From: Pedobacter zeaxanthinifaciens
GTDB taxonomy: Bacteria > Bacteroidota > Bacteroidia > Sphingobacteriales > Sphingobacteriaceae
NCBI RefSeq assembly: GCF_003313335.1
Contig: NZ_QMHP01000003.1
Span: 186,001-250,000, forward strand
Direction: 5' to 3'
Length of the DNA: 64,000 nt
In this document: positions 17,444 through 25,165 of the stretch, piece after piece
How positions within the stretch are numbered: the first letter of the stretch is position 1
Layout: each line of letters opens with the position of its first letter
The notes under the pieces: generated by a model
What the model saw: the letters and a program-made list of their open reading frames with translations, nothing else
Database searches by the model: none
Told to the model about the DNA's origin: nothing
Position numbers and translations under genes: made by a program

Positions 17444-18343
17444 ATGAAAAATTATTTAAAAACCTTTTGGGCTATTACCCTGATACTCGGCTTTGCCGTT
17501 ACAACTTATGCACAGGACAGTGCAACTGCAAAAACACCGCTTGCATTGGGCAAGATAGAACCGTACCGTATGGAAGTTACCTACGATAAAACGTCGCACC
17601 TGATTTTCCCGACCGCCATTCGTTACGTGGATTTGGGCAGCGAATACCTGATTGCAGGTAAGGCTGAAGATGCGGAAAACGTGTTACGTGTAAAAGCATC
17701 GGTAAGGGACTTTGAGCCGGAAACCAATTTTTCAGTTATTACTAATGACGGGCGTTTTTACAGCTTCAACGTGTATTACAGTTCCTATCCGGAGGCATTG
17801 AGCTATGACTTGCTCACGATGCAAAAGGCAGTGGACAAAGCCAAAGGAAACGATGTGCTTTTTGAGGAACTGGGCAACAATTCGCCCTCACTGGCGGGCT
17901 TGTTACTGGAAACCATTTACAACAAAGATAAGCGCATAGTAAAGCATATCGGGGCTAAGAGTTTCGGCATTCAGTTTATTCTGAAAGGCATTTACATACA
18001 CAACGGCAAATACTATTTCCATACGGAATTAAGGAACCGTACCAATGTGCCTTTCGAGATTGATTTTATCAATTTCAAAGTAGTGGATAAAAAGGTAGCG
18101 AAACGCACCGTAGTACAGGAACGTCCTTTAACGCCGTTGAGAACTTATAAGCCATTGGACGGCATTGCCGGAAAATCGACTGAACAAAACGTGTTCCTGT
18201 TAGACCAGTTTACCATTGCTGATGACAAGGTGCTATTGATTGAGATTTTTGAGAAGAACGGCGGCAGGCATCAAACATTGCAGGTCGAAAATTCCGATTT
18301 AATCAAAGCCCGTTTGATTGACGATATGCACCTGAAATTTTAA
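17444..18343 (+). CDS. traN: Conjugal transfer protein TraN (VirB9-like, DUF4138)
   Basis: Periplasmic/outer-membrane-complex protein of 299 residues. The signal peptide is KNYLKTFWAITLILGFAVTTYAQD. The mature protein is beta-rich, with THLIFPTAIRYVDLGSEYLIAGKAEDAENVLRVKA-type features that mark the DUF4138 family (cited here only by its first words SHLIFPTAIRYVDLGSEYL). It follows traM by 24 bp and precedes traO by 26 bp. VirB9-like partners bind VirB10-like TraM. Confidence 0.88.
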   Translation: MKNYLKTFWAITLILGFAVTTYAQDSATAKTPLALGKIEPYRMEVTYDKTSHLIFPTAIRYVDLGSEYLIAGKAEDAENVLRVKASVRDFEPETNFSVITNDGRFYSFNVYYSSYPEALSYDLLTMQKAVDKAKGNDVLFEELGNNSPSLAGLLLETIYNKDKRIVKHIGAKSFGIQFILKGIYIHNGKYYFHTELRNRTNVPFEIDFINFKVVDKKVAKRTVVQERPLTPLRTYKPLDGIAGKSTEQNVFLLDQFTIADDKVLLIEIFEKNGGRHQTLQVENSDLIKARLIDDMHLKF

Positions 18344-18369
18344 TAACCCTTTAAAGCAATAACAAGAAA

Positions 18370-18930
18370 ATGAAAAAGTATATCTATACCGTGCTGCTTG
18401 TCCTGATAGGCATTACGGCTGCACAGGCGCAAAGGATGCTGCCGAAGCAGAAAGGATTGGAAATAAGTGCAGGTGTAATGTCAAATGATAAGATTGGCAA
18501 TGATTACTACATCAGCGCAGCAATGACGGTAAACGGTAAGAACGGCAACTATCAGCTTTGGGCGTTGGAATATACCCACCAGTACCACGAGTATAAAGAC
18601 CTCCGCATACCGCAGGAAACCTATTCCGCAGAGGGTGGTTACAGCTTCTTCCTGTTGAGCGATGCCCGAAAGAACATCACGCTGAATTTCGCTGTAACAG
18701 GTGTGGTCGGTTACGAAGCCATCAACCGGGGCGAAGCGATGCTGTACGACGGTGCGAAAATATTGAGCGAAGATAATTTTATCTACGGAGCAGGCGGTCG
18801 CCTCATTTTTGAAACCTACCTGTCCGACCGTTTTGTATTAGTCCTACAAGGGCGTACAAAAGTTTTGTGGGGGACGGATCTGGAACAGTTCCGTCCATCC
18901 GCAGGTGTGGGATTAAAGTTTAACTTTTAA
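18370..18930 (+). CDS. traO: Conjugal transfer protein TraO
   Basis: Protein of 186 residues with a signal peptide (KKYIYTVLLVLIGITAAQAQ). The mature part alternates hydrophobic and polar residues in a beta-barrel manner and ends in phenylalanine (GVGLKFNF), the usual C-terminal signal of outer-membrane beta-barrel proteins. Position between traN and traQ, and length, fit TraO of Bacteroidetes CTns. An outer-membrane location is inference from the sequence. Confidence 0.86.
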   Translation: MKKYIYTVLLVLIGITAAQAQRMLPKQKGLEISAGVMSNDKIGNDYYISAAMTVNGKNGNYQLWALEYTHQYHEYKDLRIPQETYSAEGGYSFFLLSDARKNITLNFAVTGVVGYEAINRGEAMLYDGAKILSEDNFIYGAGGRLIFETYLSDRFVLVLQGRTKVLWGTDLEQFRPSAGVGLKFNF

Positions 18931-18941
18931 AACGTAAAACA

Positions 18942-19391
18942 ATGATAGCAATATTCAATAAATTCAGAACAGGGCTACTGCCGTTGTATGTATTCCTGAC
19001 AATCCTAACAGCTTCGGTTACGTTGGTATCTTGCAACAAAGATGATGAACTCGAAATACAGAACAATTTTCCTTTTGAGGTCAATGTAATGCCAGTGCCT
19101 AAAGATGTTGCCAACGGGCAGACCGTAGAAATACGCATTACCATACAGCGTACAGGCAATTACAGCAATACGCAGTATTTCCTTCGCTATTTCCAGTTTG
19201 ATGGGCAGGGAACGTTGCAATACTACAATGAACCGCCGTATCAGCCCAATGACCTATATCAATTGCCAACGGAGCAGTTCCGGTTGTATTACACTTCAAC
19301 ATCTACCGTATCACAATCTTTTGATGTTTGGATTTCGGATGGTTTTGGAAATGAAAAACAGATAACTTTCCAGTTTAATAGTAGTGATTAA
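18942..19391 (+). CDS. traQ: Conjugal transfer protein TraQ (DUF3872 lipoprotein)
   Basis: Lipoprotein of 149 residues. The N-terminal hydrophobic helix ends in a lipobox-like LVSCNKDDE. The mature domain has NFPFEVNVMPVPKDVANGQ and EIRITIQRTGNYSNTQYFLRY, the hallmark of DUF3872/TraQ. It closes the operon; a strong terminator follows at 19415. No traP (primase) gene lies between traO and traQ, unlike CTnDOT. Confidence 0.87.
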   Translation: MIAIFNKFRTGLLPLYVFLTILTASVTLVSCNKDDELEIQNNFPFEVNVMPVPKDVANGQTVEIRITIQRTGNYSNTQYFLRYFQFDGQGTLQYYNEPPYQPNDLYQLPTEQFRLYYTSTSTVSQSFDVWISDGFGNEKQITFQFNSSD

Positions 19392-19414
19392 AAATTACAG
19401 GTCATTTCATAAAA

Positions 19415-19447
19415 AAAACGGCTTATCTGACAGGTAAGCCGTTTTCG
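19415..19447 (+). terminator. Intrinsic terminator of the tra operon
   Basis: The arms aaaacggcttatctg and caggtaagccgtttt pair almost perfectly (one wobble), followed by T residues. It lies 24 bp after the traQ stop. Confidence 0.8.
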
Positions 19448-19522
19448 TATTTAATACACATCGTTACAGATTGAAACAAATATTTTTGTAAATTCAAACA
19501 GTAGAAATAAAGTGTTTTTGTT

Positions 19523-19798
19523 ATGGTTGCATCATTGGTTAGCGGAATAATATTTTTGGTTGCAGGCTTGGGACTTCGTTACTGGATTAACCGGAGAAAG
19601 TTTTACAGACGCAACCCTATGGGAGCAGAGGGTTTCTCATCTTATGAGAGTTCGGTTTTTATCAAATTGATTGAAAAGATTGGTAAATGGATATCTTATG
19701 CACTAATGATATTCGGGTTATTGTCGCTTTGGGTTTATTCCCGTGAGAAGAAAGAAGATAAAGAACAACAAAATGTGGAGATACAAAAGCCTATATAG
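19523..19798 (+). CDS. Small two-helix membrane protein of the CTn
   Basis: A 91-residue protein with two hydrophobic segments (LVSGIIFLVAGLGLRYWI and WISYALMIFGLLSLWVY) separated by a basic loop with RRKFYRRNPMGAEGFSSYESS, and a charged, acidic/basic tail. No family recognised with confidence. It lies alone between the tra terminator and the TIGR02391-like gene. The loop phrase containing NRRKFYRRNPMG suggests a conserved family of CTn-borne proteins, but this is an impression. Confidence 0.65.
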   Translation: MVASLVSGIIFLVAGLGLRYWINRRKFYRRNPMGAEGFSSYESSVFIKLIEKIGKWISYALMIFGLLSLWVYSREKKEDKEQQNVEIQKPI

Positions 19799-19825
19799 GT
19801 AGTTTTAAAAGAGAAAAATTATAAA

Positions 19826-20626
19826 ATGACAAAATCCTTCGATGACATAACACTACGAAATATATCAGATATTATTTCAAATATGCTAACACATACAAAA
19901 ATTACAGAACATTTATCTGGTGCTGGCATTTCCCAATCTCAAAATGGTACAAACAAAACAGACAGATTGTTCTATGCTTTAAAAGAAAGGCAAATACAAG
20001 ACAGATGTGGAAATAATGTATTGGCATTTGTTGTTAGATTATTAAATCCCAAAAGGTATAATTCCGAAGATGAATTTGAAAAAGACAGAACAACTCTCAA
20101 TGAAAAACTCGTTTATGAAGGTATAGAAATAGATAAAAGTGGACAGCCCCGACAAGTTGATAGGGCTAAAACCATTTCCGAAGCTAAAAGCAGGTCACTT
20201 AAAATCAAAGAAAAAGTACACGGTATTGGAGTTCATTCAGAAATTTTGCCTTACTGTGAAGCTGAATGGCTGAAGGAAAACTATTTTCACGCTATACTTG
20301 AAATTACAAAAAGTGTCGCAGAAAGGCTTAGGCAAAAAAGTGGCTATACTTCAGACGGAGCAGATTTAGTTGATGATTGTTTTGCATTGGGAAAAGACAA
20401 AAGACCTATGCTTGCTTTTAATACTCTGAATAATCCAAGTGAGGAAAGTGAACATAAAGGCTTTGGAAATTTCTGTAAAGGATTTTTTTCTATGTACAGA
20501 AATCCAAAAGCGCATAATCCAAAAATATTGGAGGATACCCAACTTTCACAAATGACAGAAGTTTTGGTTGTAGCAACAATAATCCACAACAAACTTGATA
20601 ACACTTATAAAACAGGACTTAAATAA
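19826..20626 (+). CDS. TIGR02391-family protein with HEPN RNase motif
   Basis: A 266-residue protein whose C-terminal part carries FSMYRNPKAHNP, with Arg225 and His230 forming the Rx4H motif of HEPN ribonucleases. This FRNP-x-AH pattern is what I know as TIGR02391, a family found in defence-related contexts. The N-terminal 100 residues (LSGAGISQSQNGTNKTDRLFYAL) are a separate domain of unknown role. The gene is AT-rich and stands between the tra terminator and its own terminator at 20632, so it is a self-contained cargo unit. RNA cleavage in an abortive response is inference. Confidence 0.75.
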   Translation: MTKSFDDITLRNISDIISNMLTHTKITEHLSGAGISQSQNGTNKTDRLFYALKERQIQDRCGNNVLAFVVRLLNPKRYNSEDEFEKDRTTLNEKLVYEGIEIDKSGQPRQVDRAKTISEAKSRSLKIKEKVHGIGVHSEILPYCEAEWLKENYFHAILEITKSVAERLRQKSGYTSDGADLVDDCFALGKDKRPMLAFNTLNNPSEESEHKGFGNFCKGFFSMYRNPKAHNPKILEDTQLSQMTEVLVVATIIHNKLDNTYKTGLK

Positions 20627-20631
20627 TTAAG

Positions 20632-20668
20632 AAAATCGGATAGTTCAAAAAGCTATCCGATTTTTTAT
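20632..20668 (+). terminator. Intrinsic terminator after the TIGR02391-like gene
   Basis: aaaatcggatag and ctatccgatttt form a perfect stem around a short A-rich loop, followed by a T run. Confidence 0.8.
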
Positions 20669-20687
20669 TTGCACAGGGCGGTAAACC

Positions 20688-20720
20688 GTCAAACACTTCC
20701 TTTCAAAGCCAAACACTACA
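20688..20720 (+). repeat. 20-bp-spaced direct repeat pair, site E
   Basis: GTCAAACACTTCC starts at 20688 and GCCAAACACTACA at 20708, 20 bp apart. It lies 64 bp upstream of the first excisionase-like gene and points to it. Confidence 0.6.
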
Positions 20721-20783
20721 ACATTTTTCAACACAGCGACAAGCTTATTTAAATTCGACTTCCACAGCAAAATTGAGCAAAAA

Positions 20784-21095
20784 ATGGAAGTAATCGCAAT
20801 ACAAAAGTCCGTACTGGAGGGAATGAAAAATGAGCTAAAAGCACTTTTGGAATTAACCGAAAATGCTACGAAAAAATACACGCCAATTTTCAAAAAAGAA
20901 AAATGGCTCGATAATCAAGAAGTGTGCCTAATGATGAATATTACCAAGCGGACTTTGCAGACTTATAAAGATAAAGGGTTATTGCCTTCTTCCAGACTGA
21001 ACCGCAAGAATTATTATAAACGCTCGGATGTACAGGTTTTACTCGAAGCCGGACATCCATACAATACTGTTGAAAATGGATTTATTCACGAATGA
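20784..21095 (+). CDS. Excisionase-like HTH protein 1 (MerR-type)
   Basis: A 103-residue protein with an N-terminal helical part and a C-terminal MerR/excisionase-type winged helix: WLDNQEVCLMMNITKRTLQTYKD, followed by GLLPSSRLNRKNYYKRSDVQVLLE. Pairs of such genes regulate excision or transfer in Bacteroidetes CTns. It overlaps the next HTH gene by 20 bp. A recombination directionality role is inferred from family and position, not shown. Confidence 0.78.
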   Translation: MEVIAIQKSVLEGMKNELKALLELTENATKKYTPIFKKEKWLDNQEVCLMMNITKRTLQTYKDKGLLPSSRLNRKNYYKRSDVQVLLEAGHPYNTVENGFIHE

Positions 21096-21375
21096 TAATG
21101 AAGAAATCGTTGCTAATCAAGAGATGATAACGCAGCTAAGAAACCGTATCGAAAGTATATTGAAAAACTATCGTCCTGTAATGAATGGAGAAATTTATCT
21201 TTCTGGCGAAGATATATGCAAACTGCTCCATATCAGCAAACGGACTTTACAGCAATACCGTGATGATAATATCCTGCCTTATATACAGATAGGGGGCAAA
21301 ATAATTTATAAGGAGAGTGATATTCTGACAATCCTGGAACGGAACTATATCTCCAATAATACAAATAACAAATAG
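21076..21375 (+). CDS. Excisionase-like HTH protein 2
   Basis: A 99-residue paralogue of the preceding protein, starting at ATG 21076 (MDLFTNDNEEIVANQEM). The longer frame from 21028 lies inside the neighbour and is not used. Its core reads YLSGEDICKLLHISKRTLQQYRD with DNILPYIQIGGKIIYKESDILTILE, clearly the same fold as gene 1 (SKRTLQ-Y-D shared). The overlap suggests translational coupling and possibly a heterodimer or sequential action. Confidence 0.77.
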   Translation: MDLFTNDNEEIVANQEMITQLRNRIESILKNYRPVMNGEIYLSGEDICKLLHISKRTLQQYRDDNILPYIQIGGKIIYKESDILTILERNYISNNTNNK

Positions 21376-21420
21376 CCAATTTTAGTACAGATTAATACTT
21401 TCGTATCAGAACGAGTTTAG

Positions 21421-21428
21421 TATCTTTG
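21421..21428 (+). promoter_or_regulatory. Bacteroidetes -7 promoter element (TATCTTTG)
   Basis: Exact match to TAnnTTTG, with a TTTCG stretch about 19 bp upstream as a possible -33 element. Transcription from here would produce a leader of roughly 215 nt before the ATG at 21650. Confidence 0.55.
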
Positions 21429-21480
21429 CTTTTGAAAATATAGAAATACTTAAAGTGTTTTTGCTTTAAGTCCCACATTG

Positions 21481-21649
21481 AAAACTGGTAATTTTTAAGA
21501 CAACGGGACAGATAAGTAGGAACGCTCACGTTATAGGCGTGGGCGCTCGCTTATTCGTTGTCGGGTATACCAGTGCCTCAATGTCGGTAAGTGTGGTTGC
21601 CTGCGCTTTCTTTTTTGTGCAGGGCTACACTAACATTAAAACTGGTAGT
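21481..21649 (+). promoter_or_regulatory. Structured 5' leader, candidate RNA switch
   Basis: Two hairpins are visible: 21500-21561 (acaacg/cgttgt, ataag/cttat, cacg/cgtg) and 21590-21631 (agtgt/acact, cctgc/gcagg around a T-rich loop). The 10-mer AAAACTGGTA occurs at 21481-21490 and again at 21638-21647, two bases before the ATG. Between the hairpins lies TACCAGT (21568-21574), the exact complement of the ACTGGTA part of both copies, so the two long-range pairings exclude each other. The 37 codons before the ATG are also open in the same frame from 21539, so a coding role is not ruled out. Confidence 0.5.
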
Positions 21650-22099
21650 ATGGAAACTGTAAATACCCCTAAAGCAATCGGCATTGCATTTATCAACGAT
21701 AAACGCCTAATAGTTGATTTAGCCTATAACGACCTTGTCACTTCAGGAATTGACGTATTGTTCCGTTCGGAAGACATTAAAGACGGAATATCTCAACTGT
21801 CTGCATTAAAGGAACTTCCCCAAATTTGTATTATTGACCTTGATTTTTACGATAAGAATGTGCTGGCACAGCTTCAAGAACTAAGGACACTATACCCAAT
21901 CATTAAACTGATTGGGCATAGTGATATTGATGCTGAAAAAGTCGTAAAATCTCTTTTGGAAATGGGTTTTATGGGCTATTTGCTTATTGGTAGCGATGTG
22001 TATGATTTTAAGAAAGCCATTGAGGTTGTTACTAATGGTGGTAAATATTTTAGTGTGGGAATAGCAAAATTTGCACAGGAATACTTTACTAATAACTAA
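21650..22099 (+). CDS. Receiver-like regulator (response-regulator fold, no output domain)
   Basis: A 149-residue protein starting at ATG 21650 (METVNTPKAIGIAFINDKR). The pattern of strands and helices is that of a REC domain: IGIAFIND (first strand and acidic residues), ICIIDLDFYD (phospho-acceptor Asp region), KLIGHSD, and GFMGYLLIGSDVYDFKKAIEVVTNGGKYF (dimer-face features). No HTH output domain follows. A longer frame from 21539 would add 37 residues encoded by the structured leader; it is not preferred. It may act in CTn regulation like RteA/B systems, but that is inference. Its stop overlaps the convergent abiH stop. Confidence 0.65.
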   Translation: METVNTPKAIGIAFINDKRLIVDLAYNDLVTSGIDVLFRSEDIKDGISQLSALKELPQICIIDLDFYDKNVLAQLQELRTLYPIIKLIGHSDIDAEKVVKSLLEMGFMGYLLIGSDVYDFKKAIEVVTNGGKYFSVGIAKFAQEYFTNN

Positions 22100-23076
22100 G
22101 ATTGCTTTTTTAAATCTGTAATTTTTATTTGGACAATATTGTTGTTATTTATTCCAAGTTGCAATAGTGTTTCTTTATGTGCTTGCTTCTCAAGCTCACT
22201 GTAATACGAAACATTCCAAATTACATTTTCATTTAGTTTGGCTTTTAATACCTCAAAATATTTTAAATCTACTTCTGAAATAGAATGCCCTAAGACAATA
22301 ACTTTTTCAACTTCAGTAAGATTGGTAAAAAAAACAATATTGTTTTCGATAATTGAAGCCGTATTTTTAAATGCCTTTGTATAATAAGATAGTATTTCTT
22401 GTTTGGCACTTTCATAAGAATAGTCATATTCATCAGCCTTTTGCTCACGCCATTCGTATAATTCTTCTTCGCTTAATCCTTGTGGCGGTTCTTCTTCTTT
22501 CTCATCAAAATTTGCAGGGTCAGTTCCGTGTCCTAAAATAAGAGTACAATTGTCTATATCTGCTCTGTTATGAATATAGGTTATTCGTTCTTCGGGAATG
22601 CCGTAGCTTTCCTGTAGTGTTTTAGTATAATTGAAATTTAAAAAATGGCTATCGTCTTCTAAGTCAATTAGCACATCATCAGAAATACTTTCGTATTTGA
22701 CTTCAAGAATAAACTTATTAAAGTCGCTAATTAGAGTGGTCGTTAAATCCTTAATGATTTCTTCCATCTCTATCTGATAACTATGCCAATCTCTATCTCG
22801 AAAATCTTCAGCACCAGGGCGAGCAATTAAGTCGGAATTATCGTCCAATACCGATAAATAATCCAAGTCAGCTAAGGCTTGCTCAAATCTTGACCATAAC
22901 GCATACTCTTCATCTGTCAATTCAGGATTTGTAATATCAGGAAGTCCATAATAATTTAATAAGAGTTCATAAACCTCACTATCATTTTCAGCCAAGTAGT
23001 TTGCAAAACTTTGATACCTTGTGTCTAATTTATGATGGATGTCAAATCCATTACCAATAACGTATAATGTTTTCAT
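22096..23076 (-). CDS. abiH: AbiH-family abortive infection protein
   Basis: A 326-residue protein beginning MKTLYVIGNGFDIHHKLDTRY, the typical AbiH N-terminus with GNGFD at residues 8-12. Other family features are visible: FNYTKTLQESYG, the ILGHG stretch and IVLGHSISEVDLKYF near residue 265. AbiH gives phage resistance in lactococci; the mechanism is not established. It is the third gene of an AT-rich minus-strand cargo set after the RES and GIY-YIG genes, 29 bp from the latter. The stop overlaps the convergent stop of the receiver-like gene by 4 bp. Confidence 0.85.
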   Translation of the reverse strand: MKTLYVIGNGFDIHHKLDTRYQSFANYLAENDSEVYELLLNYYGLPDITNPELTDEEYALWSRFEQALADLDYLSVLDDNSDLIARPGAEDFRDRDWHSYQIEMEEIIKDLTTTLISDFNKFILEVKYESISDDVLIDLEDDSHFLNFNYTKTLQESYGIPEERITYIHNRADIDNCTLILGHGTDPANFDEKEEEPPQGLSEEELYEWREQKADEYDYSYESAKQEILSYYTKAFKNTASIIENNIVFFTNLTEVEKVIVLGHSISEVDLKYFEVLKAKLNENVIWNVSYYSELEKQAHKETLLQLGINNNNIVQIKITDLKKQS

Positions 23077-23105
23077 TAATTCAGTTGTTTAATCTATTTT
23101 TTGGG

Positions 23106-23681
23106 TTATAAACCACTTCGTTTTCCAAATATCGGGCTTAACTTATCCCAAAATTGCTGTTCAAGAATTTCGACAATGAAACGTTCAATAATTTCATTGC
23201 TTTCTGAAATGACTTCGTATGCAAAAATATTCAAATCGTATTCTAAACAATTGTCCCACTTGCATAAATGCAAACTATAAACCCGATTTCCTTCTGTGCC
23301 AAGATGGTTCTTAATTCTTGTCTTGAAATCAGTCGTTGAGCTTCCAACATATAATATATCTGATGAAGTCTTGTTGTACCGGGAAAGGTTAACACGGTCT
23401 TTATTCTTTACTTTTAGCTTATTTGCTGATTGATAATCTTCAAAATAATCAATCAGCGTGCTTAAAATTTTCGGGGATTTAATCTGAATAATATAAATGA
23501 GTGGATTGTCGCTTTTAGGAATTTTATGCAAATAATTTGAGAGCGTTTTCCTATCTCTATATTCCGATGAATGAAAGGAAATTTCACAGAACGGTCTAAC
23601 TGTTATTTTTGAAATTTGCTTGGCTATATTCAATGCAAACTCTTCAGATTGCTTTACAATATGTTCACTGTCAATTTTCAT
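23106..23681 (-). CDS. GIY-YIG-like nuclease domain protein
   Basis: A 191-residue protein with a probable GIY-YIG core: LIYIIQIKS at residues 61-69 (GIY strand), ILYVGSS at 109-115 (YIG strand), FKTRIKNHLG with Arg122, and a C-terminal helix with IIERFIVEILEQQFW containing candidate catalytic Glu. The spacing between the GIY and YIG strands is about 45 residues, much longer than usual, because of an inserted basic helix. Its ATG shares one base with the stop of the RES gene (TAATG), so the two are translated together. An effector or partner of the RES protein is inference. Confidence 0.65.
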   Translation of the reverse strand: MKIDSEHIVKQSEEFALNIAKQISKITVRPFCEISFHSSEYRDRKTLSNYLHKIPKSDNPLIYIIQIKSPKILSTLIDYFEDYQSANKLKVKNKDRVNLSRYNKTSSDILYVGSSTTDFKTRIKNHLGTEGNRVYSLHLCKWDNCLEYDLNIFAYEVISESNEIIERFIVEILEQQFWDKLSPIFGKRSGL

Positions 23682-24832
23682 TAAATAATTTTCTTTCTTT
23701 TTAAGGTGTTCAATTTTACTTTTTCTCTACTTAATTCGTCATCCCAAAAAAACACTGCCGATTGATGATTTCTATTTTGCGATGAGGGATAAATAATCCC
23801 CGATATTTTATTCTTCCTATTTTTATTGAATGGATACCTTAAAAATTCAGTCACAACTTGAGTTGGAACGTATTCGGTATGTTCTTTACCATCCTTAATA
23901 ATTTGTTGCGTTATATCCCTTACAAATGAGTATAGAAATAAAATAAGGTAATATCGTTTCTTGTCCTTAATGCCGAAAATACTTGGAATTTTTGGGAGCT
24001 TATTAAAATCAACAACAACCTGATTTTCTAAGGTTTCAAATTCCGCAATCGTTACATACCTTTTGTATTTATCTGTCCTGCTTATTGTTTCTAAAATTGC
24101 TGTATCATCATCAAAAGCGGAATAAAACATTGATATTCCTGAAGGACTAAACCTATTTGGATAAATTGCTTTTTTGTTAGGGGGAGCAGTGATTTCGTTA
24201 AAATCTATAATTTTTGTTTTGAAGTCGTGTTGTCTACAACGATAAAGTTTTGTTCCTGCCGGGATAATCCTGATTATATTTAATTTTGATATAAGTTTAC
24301 CAACCTCTTGTAGTATTTGCAAGGCTTTAGGAAGGCTGCTGTCTGCTGATGAAAAAAGGTAGCGGGATTTATGTTTGATGATTTCTTTAAAGTAATTCCA
24401 CTGAAATTCTAAATCATCTTTAATATTGTCGTAATACAGGTCAGGTTGAGCCCAAGCAATATCTTCAATTGAATTAACAATATCTTCAATAACCTCAAAA
24501 GGTTCAGCATTTAACTCTATGTGTTCTTGTATAAGTTCGTCAGGGGTATAGATTTCTCCAAGATAACCTCCCTCTCTTGAATTGTAACTCATAAAGTTGG
24601 CGGCATCTTCATAGAAATTTGAAATACCATCCATAATAAATTCCATTAAATCTTCAAGAGAAACTACTTTTAGTTCCTTAGCGCAATAATCACAATAACC
24701 ATCGTGATAGTTTTGCCTAATAAAGCGATTAATGCTTTTATCATCAAAATGTTTGATACAAATATTCTTATCTGGAATATTGCTTAAATTTCTACTTTCT
24801 AATTCAAGCCATCTCTGTTTAACTCCTCCCAT
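23681..24832 (-). CDS. RES-domain NAD-degrading toxin-like protein with zinc-finger/HEPN-type N-terminus
   Basis: A 383-residue protein. Residues 25-50 contain a treble-clef-like set (Cys25, His28, Cys47, Cys50 in CIKHF and YCDYC). A helical region of about 130 residues follows that matches the HEPN/RES N-terminal domain type. The C-terminal RES domain starts near residue 190: GTKLYRCR, then NRFSPSGISMFYSAFDDDTAILE, which carries the Arg and Glu typical of RES NAD+ hydrolases. RES toxins normally pair with Xre antitoxins; none is adjacent, and the coupled GIY-YIG gene takes that place. It is the first gene of the cargo operon. Confidence 0.8.
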   Translation of the reverse strand: MGGVKQRWLELESRNLSNIPDKNICIKHFDDKSINRFIRQNYHDGYCDYCAKELKVVSLEDLMEFIMDGISNFYEDAANFMSYNSREGGYLGEIYTPDELIQEHIELNAEPFEVIEDIVNSIEDIAWAQPDLYYDNIKDDLEFQWNYFKEIIKHKSRYLFSSADSSLPKALQILQEVGKLISKLNIIRIIPAGTKLYRCRQHDFKTKIIDFNEITAPPNKKAIYPNRFSPSGISMFYSAFDDDTAILETISRTDKYKRYVTIAEFETLENQVVVDFNKLPKIPSIFGIKDKKRYYLILFLYSFVRDITQQIIKDGKEHTEYVPTQVVTEFLRYPFNKNRKNKISGIIYPSSQNRNHQSAVFFWDDELSREKVKLNTLKRKKII

Positions 24833-24860
24833 ATATTAATTTGCAGTTTTTGCTATAAAA

Positions 24861-24877
24861 CAAATTTAGCAAATTTA
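24861..24877 (-). promoter_or_regulatory. Tandem -7 elements upstream of the RES operon
   Basis: Minus-strand TAAATTTG occurs twice, at 24861-24868 and 24870-24877; both fit TAnnTTTG. Either lies about 30-45 bp upstream of the RES ATG. No clear -33 motif was identified. Confidence 0.45.
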
Positions 24878-25095
24878 AAAAAGTGCATTAACCCAGATTT
24901 ATGAAAATTCAAAATCAATTAGTCAGTGTCTTTTCTTTGTTCGCTGATTAAGAAAGGAAGTTATTATTATTATTAACCAATCATTGGGATAATGAATATC
25001 CCAAACAATAACGCTGCAACCTGTTTGGTAAAATGGAGAAGAAAAAGGAATTGTGTAGTGGTGCATTTTACTAAAGGGGATTGCTCCCATTTAAA

Positions 25096-25137
25096 GCAAA
25101 AAGACTGCCCGACCATCGGGAGGATCTGTCTTTTTGC
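25096..25137. terminator. Large hairpin, probable bidirectional terminator
   Basis: gcaaaaagac at 25096 and gtctttttgc ending at 25137 pair perfectly, with an inner cccga/tcggg stem. It lies just beyond the stop of the minus-strand gene at 25166. The remaining intergenic sequence from 24880 to 25095 shows no convincing gene; a 64-codon frame there is not supported. Confidence 0.65.
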
Positions 25138-25165
25138 CGCCCGACTTTTTGGGTCGTACGGTGTT

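Noticed and set aside
21539..21649. N-terminal extension of the receiver-like protein
   Set aside because: The region forms hairpins and carries the ACTGGTA/TACCAGT elements; the ATG at 21650 gives a normal REC domain. Kept as an alternative in the leader entry.
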